Assembly: GCA_015661985.1 (NCBI GenBank)
Contig: DQVB01000002.1
Coordinates: 1-19,615 of the forward strand
DNA from: Planctomycetota bacterium
GTDB lineage: Bacteria; Planctomycetota; Planctomycetia; Pirellulales; Thermoguttaceae
Length of the DNA stretch: 19,615 nt
Direction: 5' to 3'
Shown: positions 1 to 7,087 of the stretch, one piece after another
How positions within the stretch are numbered: the first letter of the stretch is position 1
Layout: each line of letters opens with the position of its first letter
Notes under the pieces: model-generated
Databases searched by the model: none
What the model saw: only the letters and a program-made list of their open reading frames with translations
Told to the model about the DNA's origin: nothing
Position numbers and translations under genes: made by a program

Positions 1-26
1 GCCGCTCGGCTCGGCAGCGCCGCCGC

Positions 27-1700
27 CTACGCCGTGGCCGTCCGCTGGTCGCAGCGCTGCTGGCGCAGCCGCACCTTTTCTTTGATCCGCTGGATGTGGC
101 CGCGGCCCAGCGCTTTGACTTCGCAGCCCAGTTCGAAATAGGTCTGGATCTGGTCGTCCCCGAGGATGCCGAAGCAATCGATGACGGCCAGGGGGCCCCC
201 GGCCCAGCGGACCACGTCGTGGGGATCAAGGCCGTGGTACGGCTGGTGGGGCACGGCCAGGATGACGGCTTCGGCGCCCTTCAGTGCCTTGGACAGATCG
301 TGTTGAACGCGGATCTTGGACAGCTCTTCCTGGTTGCGGAAGAAGCGAGCCCACGAGCGGCCGGGCGCGGGATAGGTGTCTTGTTTTTCCAGTTCGTACC
401 AGTGTTCCACGTAGGGATCATGGACGCGCATCTCGGCGCCCATTTCGGTCAGTTTGCGGACAACCAATTCGGATCCGCTGTAGCGGGTGTCGCCCACGTC
501 CTGGCGGTAACTCGCCCCACAGATGAGCACCTCGGCGCCGGCGATGTATCGCCCCATGTTGCGCAGCGCATCGCGGGTCAGTTCCGCCACGTGCAGAGCC
601 CGCGTGTCGTTGATGTCCACGGCCGTGGGGCTGATCTTGAACACGCTGTCGCCATCTTGAAAGCCGAGGATATGTTTGTAGGCCCAATAGCCGAGACCCG
701 CGTCCTTGGGCAAGCAATAGCCGCCGATGCCCGGTCCGGGGAAGATGATGTTGCTGTGGGTAGGCCGTACCTTGATGGCTTCGATCACTTTGATCAAATC
801 CACGCCGTTGCGTTCAGCAAACAGGCTCCATTCGTTGAGGAAAGCCAAGATCGTAGCCCGATAGCTGTTTTCCACGATCTTGGTGGTCTCCGATTCGATG
901 GGCCGGTCCATGACCGTCAGAGGATACTCCTCCGTGTTGATCACTTCGTGGAGGAATTTCTCCACGCGCCGCCGGGCCTCTTCGGTGCACCCTGAACAGA
1001 CGCGCCAGAAGTCGCGGATCGAAGCGACGTACTCGCGGCCCGGCATGACCCGTTCGAAGCTATGGGCCAAAAGTGGATCGGAGGTGATCCCCCTCGCCGC
1101 AAAGGCTTTGCGCATGATCGGCCAGGCCACAAACTCCGTGGTCCCCGGCGCCACAGTCGTTTCGATCAGTGTCAGGCAGTGCGGTTGGATCTTCTGGCCG
1201 ATCGTGCGCATGGTCGCTTCCAGGGCAGACATCTCGGTCTCGCCGGAACGCATGTTTCCCAGTTCCGGTTTGGTGTAGTCGCACTGCACGTCAACCACCA
1301 CGCAATCGGCCAGGCTGAGGCAGTCGCTGTTGTAGGTGGCCGTGAGCGTCCGCTTTTCTTTCACGCAGCGGGTGATCATCGGGGCCACTTCTGGGTCTTC
1401 CGCCTTCACCGGCGACTCGCCCCGCTGCATGAGCGGGATTTTCCAGAAGCTGCGCGTGCTGGGCCGCTGGCAGCCGATCACGAACTTGTTCGGCTTGCCC
1501 GTCTCCTTGTCCACCGTGTCGGCGATGATGGCGGCCATGACCGCACCGACAAAGCCGATGCCCATGACGACCACGATCTCCTGGTCCTGGACGCGGGCCT
1601 CCTGGACCAATTGTTCCAGTCGCGCCATTTCGGCCGGATATTCCTCAGGACCGGGAATGGCGAATTTCTCTCCAGAGGGACTGACCGAATACTCTGGCAT
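27..1700 (-). CDS. Nucleotide-sugar (UDP-glucose/GDP-mannose family) dehydrogenase
   Basis: 557 aa. Seen: a Rossmann NAD motif GIGFVG at residues 47-52, the ETTVAPGTTE segment at about 180-189, the ETTKIVENSYRA helix (K274) that opens the central dimer domain, the catalytic-cysteine loop GPGIGGYCLPKD with Cys329, and a C-terminal UDP-binding Rossmann domain (about 388-535) with GASYRQDVGDTRYSGS. Family members oxidise the C6 hydroxyl of a nucleotide sugar to a uronic acid in two NAD-dependent steps, supplying exopolysaccharide or lipopolysaccharide synthesis. The exact sugar cannot be read from the motifs. It is about 100 residues longer than the usual 430-450; the extra length lies in the N-terminal 40 residues, a segment around 68-115, a stretch around 432-465, and a basic tail. 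The gene stands alone here, divergent from the M28 peptidase. The ATG at 1700 lacks a clear Shine-Dalgarno, but the frame shows no better start. Sure of family, unsure of substrate. Confidence 0.9.
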   Translation of the reverse strand: MPEYSVSPSGEKFAIPGPEEYPAEMARLEQLVQEARVQDQEIVVVMGIGFVGAVMAAIIADTVDKETGKPNKFVIGCQRPSTRSFWKIPLMQRGESPVKAEDPEVAPMITRCVKEKRTLTATYNSDCLSLADCVVVDVQCDYTKPELGNMRSGETEMSALEATMRTIGQKIQPHCLTLIETTVAPGTTEFVAWPIMRKAFAARGITSDPLLAHSFERVMPGREYVASIRDFWRVCSGCTEEARRRVEKFLHEVINTEEYPLTVMDRPIESETTKIVENSYRATILAFLNEWSLFAERNGVDLIKVIEAIKVRPTHSNIIFPGPGIGGYCLPKDAGLGYWAYKHILGFQDGDSVFKISPTAVDINDTRALHVAELTRDALRNMGRYIAGAEVLICGASYRQDVGDTRYSGSELVVRKLTEMGAEMRVHDPYVEHWYELEKQDTYPAPGRSWARFFRNQEELSKIRVQHDLSKALKGAEAVILAVPHQPYHGLDPHDVVRWAGGPLAVIDCFGILGDDQIQTYFELGCEVKALGRGHIQRIKEKVRLRQQRCDQRTATA

Positions 1701-1802
1701 GGCGGTACACCATCGATCTGTTCAAGGAGGAAGGAAAAACAACCAGCCAACGGGCGGACGGCACGCGGGCCAGGCGGCCTGGCAGCCACCGCCAGCAGCC
1801 CT

Positions 1803-1831
1803 TTGACATGCCGTCCATCCAAATGTAGGTT
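1803..1831 (+). promoter_or_regulatory. Candidate sigma70-type promoter for the M28 peptidase
   Basis: A perfect -35 TTGACA (1803-1808) is followed after 17 nt by TAGGTT (1826-1831), which matches only 3 of 6 bases of TATAAT. Transcription would begin near 1838, leaving about 85 nt of leader before the ATG at 1923. It lies in the 222-nt divergent spacer (1701-1922), where nothing else stands out. The weak -10 keeps confidence low. Confidence 0.35.
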
Positions 1832-1922
1832 GAAAACCGACGACCGGCCACCGCTATCGGGAGCGGAGCGTGGCAATGGTGGAGCAGCGGGGTGAGTTTG
1901 TCAAGACGAAAAGCGCCTGCCG

Positions 1923-2990
1923 ATGAGTGGGACCCGGCCCAACGCGGTTTCCGCCTCCCAGCGTCCGGCCGGCGGCCGGCGCCGGAGGCGTTGCGCGGGA
2001 TGCTTGGCTGTTGTGCTATCTTCCTTGTTTCTGGTCGCCCTCATGGCGTGGTGGTCGACGATTCGCATGCCCGGCAAGAGTTACCGAGGCCCTCTGCCGC
2101 CGGCTGACGAGCAGTTGGTGGCCTTGGCAGGCGAGCTGGAAGGCCACGTCAGCCACCTGGCCCAACGGATCGGTGAGCGGAACGTGTTGCGGGCCCCGCA
2201 AGCACTGGCTCGGGCGGCCGACTACATCGCCGCCGAGCTGGAGGCGGCCGGCTACCAAGTGGGCCGGCAGCCCTATACCGTGGGGGGCACGGTCTGCTAC
2301 AACCTGGAAGCCGAACTTCCTGGCACCCAGCGGCCGGACCAGATCGTGCTGGTGGGTGCCCACTACGATTCCGTTATCGGTACGCCCGGCGCCAACGACA
2401 ACGGCAGCGGAGTGGCCGCGTTGTTGGTCCTGGCCCGGCGCCTGGCTCGGGCTCCCCAGCCCCGAACGCTCCGCTTCGCGGCCTTCGCCAACGAAGAACC
2501 ACCCTACTTCCAGACGGACAAGATGGGCTCATGGGTCTACGCGCGTCGCTGCGCCCAGCGGGGCGAACGGATCGTGGCCATGCTCAGCCTGGAAACGATC
2601 GGCTACTACAGCGAGGAGCCGGACAGCCAGCAGTACCCCGTGCCGTTCGGCCTGCTCTATCCCTCCACAGGAAATTTCATCGGCGTGGTGGGCAATGTCC
2701 GCTCGGGCCGCCTGGTCCGCCAGGTGGTCGGCGCCTTTCGCCGCGCGGAGAAGTTCCCCTGTGAAGGCGGCGCCATGCCGGCGGCCATCCCCGGGGTCGG
2801 GTTCTCCGATCACTGGTCCTTCTGGCAGTGCGGCTATCCGGCCGTGATGATCACCGATACGGCCATGTTCCGCTATCCTCACTACCACTTGCCCACCGAC
2901 ACGCCCGACAAGGTCGATTTCCAACGCACCGCACGAGTGGTCCGGGGCCTGGACGCCGTGCTGCGATCCTTGGCCCAAAGCGACCAGTGA
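1923..2990 (+). CDS. Membrane-anchored M28 family zinc aminopeptidase
   Basis: 355 aa. An Arg-rich stretch (19-23) precedes one hydrophobic segment (about 27-44), so the protein is probably held in the membrane by an N-terminal anchor with its catalytic domain outside the cytoplasm. M28 landmarks are in order: GAHYDS (H147, D149), GANDNGSG (bridging D159), NEEPP (catalytic E191, zinc ligand E192), LSLETIGY (E224 at the position of the fourth ligand), and HYHLPTDTPDKVDF near the end (H322). All two-zinc positions are therefore occupied. M28 enzymes remove N-terminal residues from peptides; the specificity is not readable here. The ATG has no strong Shine-Dalgarno, but an upstream start would leave the anchor less natural. 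The gene faces the convergent acidic membrane protein with a 132-nt gap (2991-3122) in which I see no clear terminator. Confidence 0.9.
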   Translation: MSGTRPNAVSASQRPAGGRRRRRCAGCLAVVLSSLFLVALMAWWSTIRMPGKSYRGPLPPADEQLVALAGELEGHVSHLAQRIGERNVLRAPQALARAADYIAAELEAAGYQVGRQPYTVGGTVCYNLEAELPGTQRPDQIVLVGAHYDSVIGTPGANDNGSGVAALLVLARRLARAPQPRTLRFAAFANEEPPYFQTDKMGSWVYARRCAQRGERIVAMLSLETIGYYSEEPDSQQYPVPFGLLYPSTGNFIGVVGNVRSGRLVRQVVGAFRRAEKFPCEGGAMPAAIPGVGFSDHWSFWQCGYPAVMITDTAMFRYPHYHLPTDTPDKVDFQRTARVVRGLDAVLRSLAQSDQ

Positions 2991-3122
2991 GGGCTCCGGC
3001 CCAGCCCTTATCGGCCCACTGTCCGGTGCACGCCACGGCGCACGCGGTGGGGGCGCGGCAGGTGGGAGTTTTGTGCTCACCCAGGGCTGCGGTGAGGTAC
3101 GCCCAAAAGGGCCGCCCTGCAA

Positions 3123-4040
3123 TCAGCTCTCTGTCTGGGCCGATGGTTCGGCTTCTGTCGCCTCGCTCGCTGGCTTTGTTTCGGCCGGCGGCGGCTGTGC
3201 GGCTTCCCCTTGGTCTGCGGGCTCCTCGGCCGCCGGTTTCGCCTCGCCCTCGGTCGGTTCGGCTTCTGCCGGCGCGGCCTGAGCGGGTTGCGACTCGTTG
3301 GCCTCGGCCTCTGGTGCCGCCTCCTCGCTCGGCCCGCTGGCGAAGCGCTGGCGCAATCGCTTCAGCGCCTTGGCATTCTCTTCCTGCTGGAACGGATTGG
3401 CGTCAGGGTCCTGCGGTTGGGCGCCCGGCCTGCGGCCACGGCCGAACCGGCGGGGCAGCCCGATGGCCTCCAGTTGAGCCTTTTGCTCGTCCGTCAGTAC
3501 GGCCAGGATCTTCTTCTCCGCGGCCTGGGCATCTTCGTCCGACATGCTCTCGGCCGCTTCAACCTCGGCCAGCGTTTCCAGCAGCGACTTGGCTTGCTCC
3601 TCGGACAGGGTGAAGCCAATCTGGCCGGTCAACAGTTCGATCTTGCGAACCAGACTGGTCAAATCGCGTTTGGGTCGCGGACCGAACATCCTACGGCCCG
3701 GCCCACCCATGCCCGGCATATCCATGCCCGGCATGCCGCCCCCCGGCTCGTCCACCGCTCCCTCCTCATCCTCATCCTCGTCCTCATCGACCTCGGGTGG
3801 CGCCATGGCGCCAGGTCCTTCGCCAGCGAGGGCCTCTGCGATCACCGTGTAGCCGGCCAGCCGGGCCAGGGCGTACGAGCCGACGCTGCCCAGCAGAATG
3901 CCCACGAGGCCGGAAAAGACCCAGACCGACACGGTCTTACCAGTGCGGTGCCGCTGCCAGATGATCACCGCCACCAGCAGCGTCAATAGGGCCACGATCA
4001 GCAGATAGGCTGGAATGGTATCGAAACCGAGCCTCCACAT
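3123..4040 (-). CDS. Acidic two-TM membrane protein with LTxxQ-like helices
   Basis: 305 aa from the ATG at 4040. I prefer this start to the in-frame ATG at 4064 because a strong Shine-Dalgarno, GAAGGAGGA (4055-4047), lies 6 nt before it and would otherwise be translated. Seen: TM1 about 10-28, TM2 about 39-59, an Asp/Glu run at 84-94, a Met/Gly-rich stretch at 101-115 (GMPGMDMPGMGG), a helical domain at about 126-195 holding FTLSEEQ and AVLTDEQKAQL, then an Ala/Glu/Pro-rich disordered tail from about 235. The paired L(S/T)xEQ motifs recall periplasmic Spy/CpxP-like proteins, which is a weak inference. The Met-rich stretch could bind metal, which is speculation. I do not recognise a named family; two-TM proteins with charged low-complexity tails are common in planctomycetes. 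Confidence 0.75.
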   Translation of the reverse strand: MWRLGFDTIPAYLLIVALLTLLVAVIIWQRHRTGKTVSVWVFSGLVGILLGSVGSYALARLAGYTVIAEALAGEGPGAMAPPEVDEDEDEDEEGAVDEPGGGMPGMDMPGMGGPGRRMFGPRPKRDLTSLVRKIELLTGQIGFTLSEEQAKSLLETLAEVEAAESMSDEDAQAAEKKILAVLTDEQKAQLEAIGLPRRFGRGRRPGAQPQDPDANPFQQEENAKALKRLRQRFASGPSEEAAPEAEANESQPAQAAPAEAEPTEGEAKPAAEEPADQGEAAQPPPAETKPASEATEAEPSAQTES

Positions 4041-4046
4041 GACGAG

Positions 4047-4055
4047 TCCTCCTTC
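4047..4055 (-). promoter_or_regulatory. Shine-Dalgarno site fixing the start at 4040
   Basis: The minus strand reads GAAGGAGGA, 6 nt before ATG TGG AGG. It falls inside the reading frame if the ATG at 4064 is used, so the downstream ATG is the likelier start of the acidic membrane protein. Confidence 0.7.
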
Positions 4056-4079
4056 GAAACGCACAGCCGGGTGATGGGA

Positions 4080-4108
4080 ATTCCGCCTCCGCCAAGGCGG
4101 AACATAAC
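4080..4108. repeat. REP-like palindrome, third copy of the 6203/6253 family
   Basis: The plus strand has TTCCGCC (4081-4087) and GGCGGAA (4096-4102) as perfect arms. Compared with the copy at 6253-6275, the sequence ATTCCGCCT-CAAGGCGG is the same apart from a 4-nt insertion (CCGC), so it belongs to the same family. It sits in the leader or promoter region of the acidic membrane protein, 40 nt upstream of its start codon. Confidence 0.55.
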
Positions 4109-4529
4109 GGGCTCAGTTCGGACAGTTGCGGAACGCCACAAGTCACCGGCGGCCGGCGACCCTGGCGGGCACGGGCCACCCAGCCAGCCGCAATGCTCAG
4201 CCCCAACAGTATAGACGCACCTGGCTGGCCACACCAGCTTCTCACCCGCCCCTGGTAACCGACCGGCGCGAGCCTCCCGGGACGACCGCGCGGCGGCCCA
4301 CGGCCCCAAACCTGGTCAACACCTTTTCCCCGCACCCTTTGCTTCCTCCCGGCCAACTCGCGACACCCCTCAAAGGAGCGTTCGTTGTGGATTGCCAAGC
4401 ACTTGGGACCAGCGGTCCCTGGGGGCCGCCCCGGGTCGCTAGCACCCAGGGGGCCCGATTCCGTACAATCAGGCCCCAGCGGGAGTGAGCTCAGGGAGCT
4501 TGTCTTCTTTTGCAGGAGCCATTTTGCCC
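4109..4529. other. Non-coding divergent spacer with a GC-rich hairpin
   Basis: No convincing gene is seen here. The notable element is a perfect hairpin GGGACC-AGC-GGTCCC at 4405-4419, followed by GC-rich text in which CCTGGGGGCC (4418-4427) and CCAGGGGGCC (4446-4455) form a near direct repeat. This could be another dispersed palindromic repeat. Promoters for both flanking genes must lie here, but I find no convincing -35/-10 pair. Confidence 0.4.
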
Positions 4530-5366
4530 ATGGAGACGCGTTGGGAAACCCAGCAGGAGGGGGCGTTCCATTACACGCCCGAGTTCGAGGATGCCTCCAA
4601 ACCGTACGAGGGTCGTTGGCACCGGCTGGTGAGCACCACCAATTGGGAAAAGGGCCGGATTGTCAGCCAGTGGCGGCAGCGGTTGATCGACCTCGGCGCC
4701 CCGCGCCAGGCCTACAGCAACGAGGTTTGGAGCCGGAGGGTGGGCCACGTCAGCGCCCAACATGTGGGTCGACTGCGACGCGTCTTCGAACGGTTCGGCA
4801 CGGTCTATGAGGACTATCCCGGGCTGTACTGGAGCCACTTCCTGGCCGCCCTGGATTGGCCCGATGCCGAAATGTGGCTGGAAGGAGCCGTCCAGAACGG
4901 CTGGACAGTGGCCCAAATGGAACAGCAGCGGTGGCAAGCCACCGTGGCCTCGCCCGACAACGAGCCCCAGGTCCTGGTGGCCGAGCTACACGAAGCGGCC
5001 AACGGATCGCAAACGTCAAACGAACCGCTCGATGCGGGCCGGGGGCCAGATACGCAAACAGATGCCACCACCGCAGCGGCGCTGCCCGCCGAATCCCAGA
5101 TCGACCCGGGACAGGTCCTCAGGCAAGCCGCTGACTGCCAGAATCCGCCTTCCTCGACAGGCGAACTAGCCCAAACGACGCGTTACGATCCCACGCCGCT
5201 GCCCGAAGACCTCGCCGATGCCCTCGAGGCACTCAAAGTGGCGATCCTCAACCACAAACTGTCCGGGTGGCAAGAGGTCTCGCCCGGCCAAGTGCTCCAA
5301 GCCTTGGAGTGCATCAAGCGGCTGGTAGTCCACGTAGAAGCGCCCCGGCCGGCCCCGGCAGGCTGA
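4530..5366 (+). CDS. Hypothetical protein resembling the DUF1016 N-terminal helical domain
   Basis: 278 aa from the ATG at 4530, preceded by GGAG about 11 nt upstream; an in-frame GTG at 4485 would add 15 unremarkable residues. Residues about 30-137 follow the order of the DUF1016 (YhcG) N-terminal domain: NWEKGRIV (39-45, compare Y-W-x-I-G-R), a basic helix ending in SRRVGHVSAQHVGRLRRVFERFG (68-90), LYWSHFLAALDWPDAEMWL (99-117) and NGWTVAQMEQQ (123-133). The usual C-terminal PD-(D/E)XK nuclease half is absent. In its place are a Ser/Thr/Pro-rich linker (about 140-220) and a short predicted helical domain (222-268). The similarity was read by eye, so function is open; DNA or protein binding is the inference. 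Nothing suggests secretion. The divergent neighbour is the acidic membrane protein. Confidence 0.7.
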   Translation: METRWETQQEGAFHYTPEFEDASKPYEGRWHRLVSTTNWEKGRIVSQWRQRLIDLGAPRQAYSNEVWSRRVGHVSAQHVGRLRRVFERFGTVYEDYPGLYWSHFLAALDWPDAEMWLEGAVQNGWTVAQMEQQRWQATVASPDNEPQVLVAELHEAANGSQTSNEPLDAGRGPDTQTDATTAAALPAESQIDPGQVLRQAADCQNPPSSTGELAQTTRYDPTPLPEDLADALEALKVAILNHKLSGWQEVSPGQVLQALECIKRLVVHVEAPRPAPAG

Positions 5367-5750
5367 CGTCCGCACGCCAGAGCCGGCGGCCCAAACATCC
5401 CCCCGCCGAAGCGCGGGACTCCGCGTTGAAGCGGTGTACCTCGGATTGGGGGCCGCGTGCCCCCAACGCACCCGCCGGTTGCTCGAGGAAAGCCGGCGGC
5501 CGCGAGTCGCGATTCAGGGCCGGGTGCACGTTGGCCGCCGAGTCAGCAGGGGCGCAGCATGGTTGGTTTCGGGGCGCCCACGTTTTGATGACACATCGGG
5601 CTGGGCCTCCTCAACACCGTCGCCGGGCGGATGCCTTATCACCTTGCCGGCCAAAGGGTTGAGCCGCCGATCTCCTCCCGCGGTATGGGGATTGCAGAGA
5701 AGAAGCTGGTTTTGAGGGCTTCTTTCTGATTCCAAGGCGAGGAGATAGCG
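5367..5750. other. Non-coding spacer upstream of the small secreted protein
   Basis: I see no gene in this 384-nt stretch. An imperfect hairpin (AGAAGC ... GCTTCT, about 5702-5722) lies about 30 nt upstream of the 5751 start and would be in that gene's leader. No convincing promoter was found. Confidence 0.4.
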
Positions 5751-6107
5751 ATGAGAAGGTTGGTCATCAGTTTGACTGCGGCGGTGACGGTTTGTCTTGT
5801 GGCGGCCAGCGCGTCCGCACAGGGGTGGTACGGGTATGGCGGGTTCGTGGAGTATCACGGTTACCACGAATACGGCGGAGGCCACGCCGCGTACCGGTCC
5901 GTCCCGGTCTACCGCTACTACTGGAGTCCGCATCACAGCCGGTACCCGCGGTACGTCAGTCCCTACCGCTATCGCTACCGCCCGTACCGGGCAGAAACCC
6001 ACGCCGAGGCGGTCCGCCGGATCCGGGCGATCTATTCGAGGGACCGGTACTACACGCACCCTCGGTCCCTGTACAACGAACCGTCCTGGTACCACCACCG
6101 CTGGTAA
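5751..6107 (+). CDS. Small secreted Tyr/His/Arg-rich protein
   Basis: 118 aa. A clean Sec signal peptide (MRRLVISLTAAVTVCLVAAS, then ASA, with cleavage before QGW at about residue 25) precedes a mature chain of only about 94 residues dominated by Tyr, His, Arg, Gly and Trp. Typical stretches are YRSVPVYRYYWSPHH and SPYRYRYRPYR. A single amphipathic-looking segment, AETHAEAVRRIRAIYSRD (about 81-98), is the only part that looks helical. A good Shine-Dalgarno, GAGGAG, lies 6 nt before the ATG. No domain is recognised. Comparable Tyr-rich secreted peptides are frequent in planctomycetes and may be cell-wall or surface components, which is inference. It appears to be a single-gene unit, with repeats starting about 95 nt after its stop. 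Confidence 0.75.
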   Translation: MRRLVISLTAAVTVCLVAASASAQGWYGYGGFVEYHGYHEYGGGHAAYRSVPVYRYYWSPHHSRYPRYVSPYRYRYRPYRAETHAEAVRRIRAIYSRDRYYTHPRSLYNEPSWYHHRW

Positions 6108-6202
6108 CCGAAACCTGGCCCCGGAGAACGTTCAAGTTCGATCCTGGACATGGTTCAGAACCGGGTCAGAGTCTGGGAGTCAAGCAAGCTGTTGCTCTGT
6201 CC

Positions 6203-6275
6203 GTAGTACCGCCTTTAGGCGGAATGGGGGCGCCAGTAAACGGGGGACGATCATTCCGCCTCAAGGCGGCGCTAC
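6203..6275. repeat. Inverted pair of REP-like palindromes (BIME-like)
   Basis: Copy 1 (6203-6225) reads GTAG then TACCGCCTTTAGGCGGAAT. Copy 2 (6253-6275) is in the opposite orientation and matches copy 1 at 20 of 23 positions once reverse-complemented. Each has 5-7 bp GC-rich arms with a tiny loop and a GTAG at its 5' side. REP elements mobilised by RAYT transposases are known to carry a GTAG/GGAG tetranucleotide 5' of the hairpin and often occur as inverted pairs, so this fits that class. No RAYT gene is in the window. Confidence 0.7.
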
Positions 6276-6342
6276 GAACGAACCGCTTCCGGACGCTGTC
6301 AGCCGGAAAGGGGCCAAAACAAACCAAGCCCGATCTTATCTG

Positions 6343-6380
6343 TTCTCACAGAGCCACGGAGAGGCAGAGAGGAAATCAGA
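6343..6380. repeat. Possible copy of a dispersed 'CACAGAGnCACnGAG' repeat
   Basis: The plus strand contains TCTCACAGAGCCACGGAGAG followed by GCAGAGAGG, a run of GAG/CAG words that resembles a low-complexity interspersed repeat known from many bacterial genomes. There is only one copy here, so the call rests on resemblance. The stretch 6108-6430 contains no gene that I can support. Confidence 0.35.
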
Positions 6381-6431
6381 TTTCGCCGCTGACGATGCAA
6401 GTGATGCCATCGTTCAGCCGCGCGGCGGCCA

Positions 6432-6475
6432 CGAAAAACGCCGCAACCCATCTTCTGTGAGTGAGTTGCGGCGTT
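6432..6475 (-). terminator. Rho-independent terminator of tRNA-Asp
   Basis: Perfect 11-bp arms AACGCCGCAAC (6437-6447) and GTTGCGGCGTT (6465-6475) enclose a 17-nt loop. Read on the minus strand, the hairpin begins 8 nt after the tRNA 3' end and is followed by a run of T (GCGTTTTTCG), the classic intrinsic terminator layout. Confidence 0.85.
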
Positions 6476-6483
6476 AAGCCAGG

Positions 6484-6557
<74 letters not shown>

Positions 6558-6560
6558 AAG

Positions 6561-6662
6561 CTCGTTTGTGGCAACGTGTTACGTTGATCGCCGTAGCCCC
6601 GTCTCTCCGAGACGGGGGATGCGCGTCCCGGCAAACTCTTTTGTGGCAATGTGTTAAGTTGA
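6561..6662. repeat. REP-like hairpin enclosed by 27-nt direct repeats
   Basis: Direct repeats at 6561-6587 and 6636-6662 agree at 24 of 27 positions (both contain TTTGTGGCAA and end in GTTGA). Between them lies GTAG (6593-6596) and a perfect 9-bp palindrome, CCCCGTCTC-TCC-GAGACGGGG (6597-6617). The first direct repeat begins 4 nt upstream of tRNA-Asp on its 5' side. The arrangement suggests a small dispersed element or a tandem duplication interrupted by a REP. Confidence 0.6.
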
Positions 6663-7087
6663 CCGTGTCTTTCTGTGGTCAGGGTCTTGACACCCCATGG
6701 ATGGCCGGCCGGATCTACGGGCCGACCGGGGCCCATCCTGCTTTTTGTGTTTGGCTTCACGTGGCCAGTAATTCTAGCATGGCCGGCGGCAGGGGTAAAG
6801 AGACGAACGGAAAACCGGCTCCGGGGTGACGTCCCTCCCTCTTCTGCTCCCCCGATCGGTATGGCGTGCAGCAAGACCAGAGGGGAACGTGGCTCCGGTA
6901 GTTTTTCCCAGCATCTCTCCGACCGGCGGGCTGCGCCGGCGGGGTGCCGGCGCGGGGCGGATGGTTTGTAGGCTGGGCCAGCCACCGGTGGCCTCGCGGC
7001 GGCCGATGGATCCATGTCCGTGGCGAAGAGCCTTTCGCATTCGCTCGTGCGCACCAGTGGTCTTGCCCAGGTTGTGCTACGGGACGA
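6663..7087. other. Non-coding region between repeats and the glycosidase gene
   Basis: 425 nt, GC-rich and without a supportable gene on either strand. The frames that are open here have skewed, shadow-like composition. It lies downstream of the minus-strand operon, but no clear terminator hairpin with a T run was found. It may be decayed coding sequence or repeat debris. Confidence 0.4.

Noticed and set aside
1062..1895. A 277-codon plus-strand frame opposite the sugar dehydrogenase
   Set aside because: Antisense shadow; His/Arg/Gly-rich without motifs, while the minus strand carries the complete dehydrogenase.
4041..4064. Longer N-terminus for the acidic membrane protein
   Set aside because: The added codons contain the Shine-Dalgarno GAAGGAGGA of the ATG at 4040, so they are better read as untranslated leader.
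6566..6829. An 87-codon open frame reading through the direct repeats
   Set aside because: Its sequence is the translated repeat and palindrome (VAPSLRDGG is the hairpin); there is no Shine-Dalgarno and no plausible protein character.
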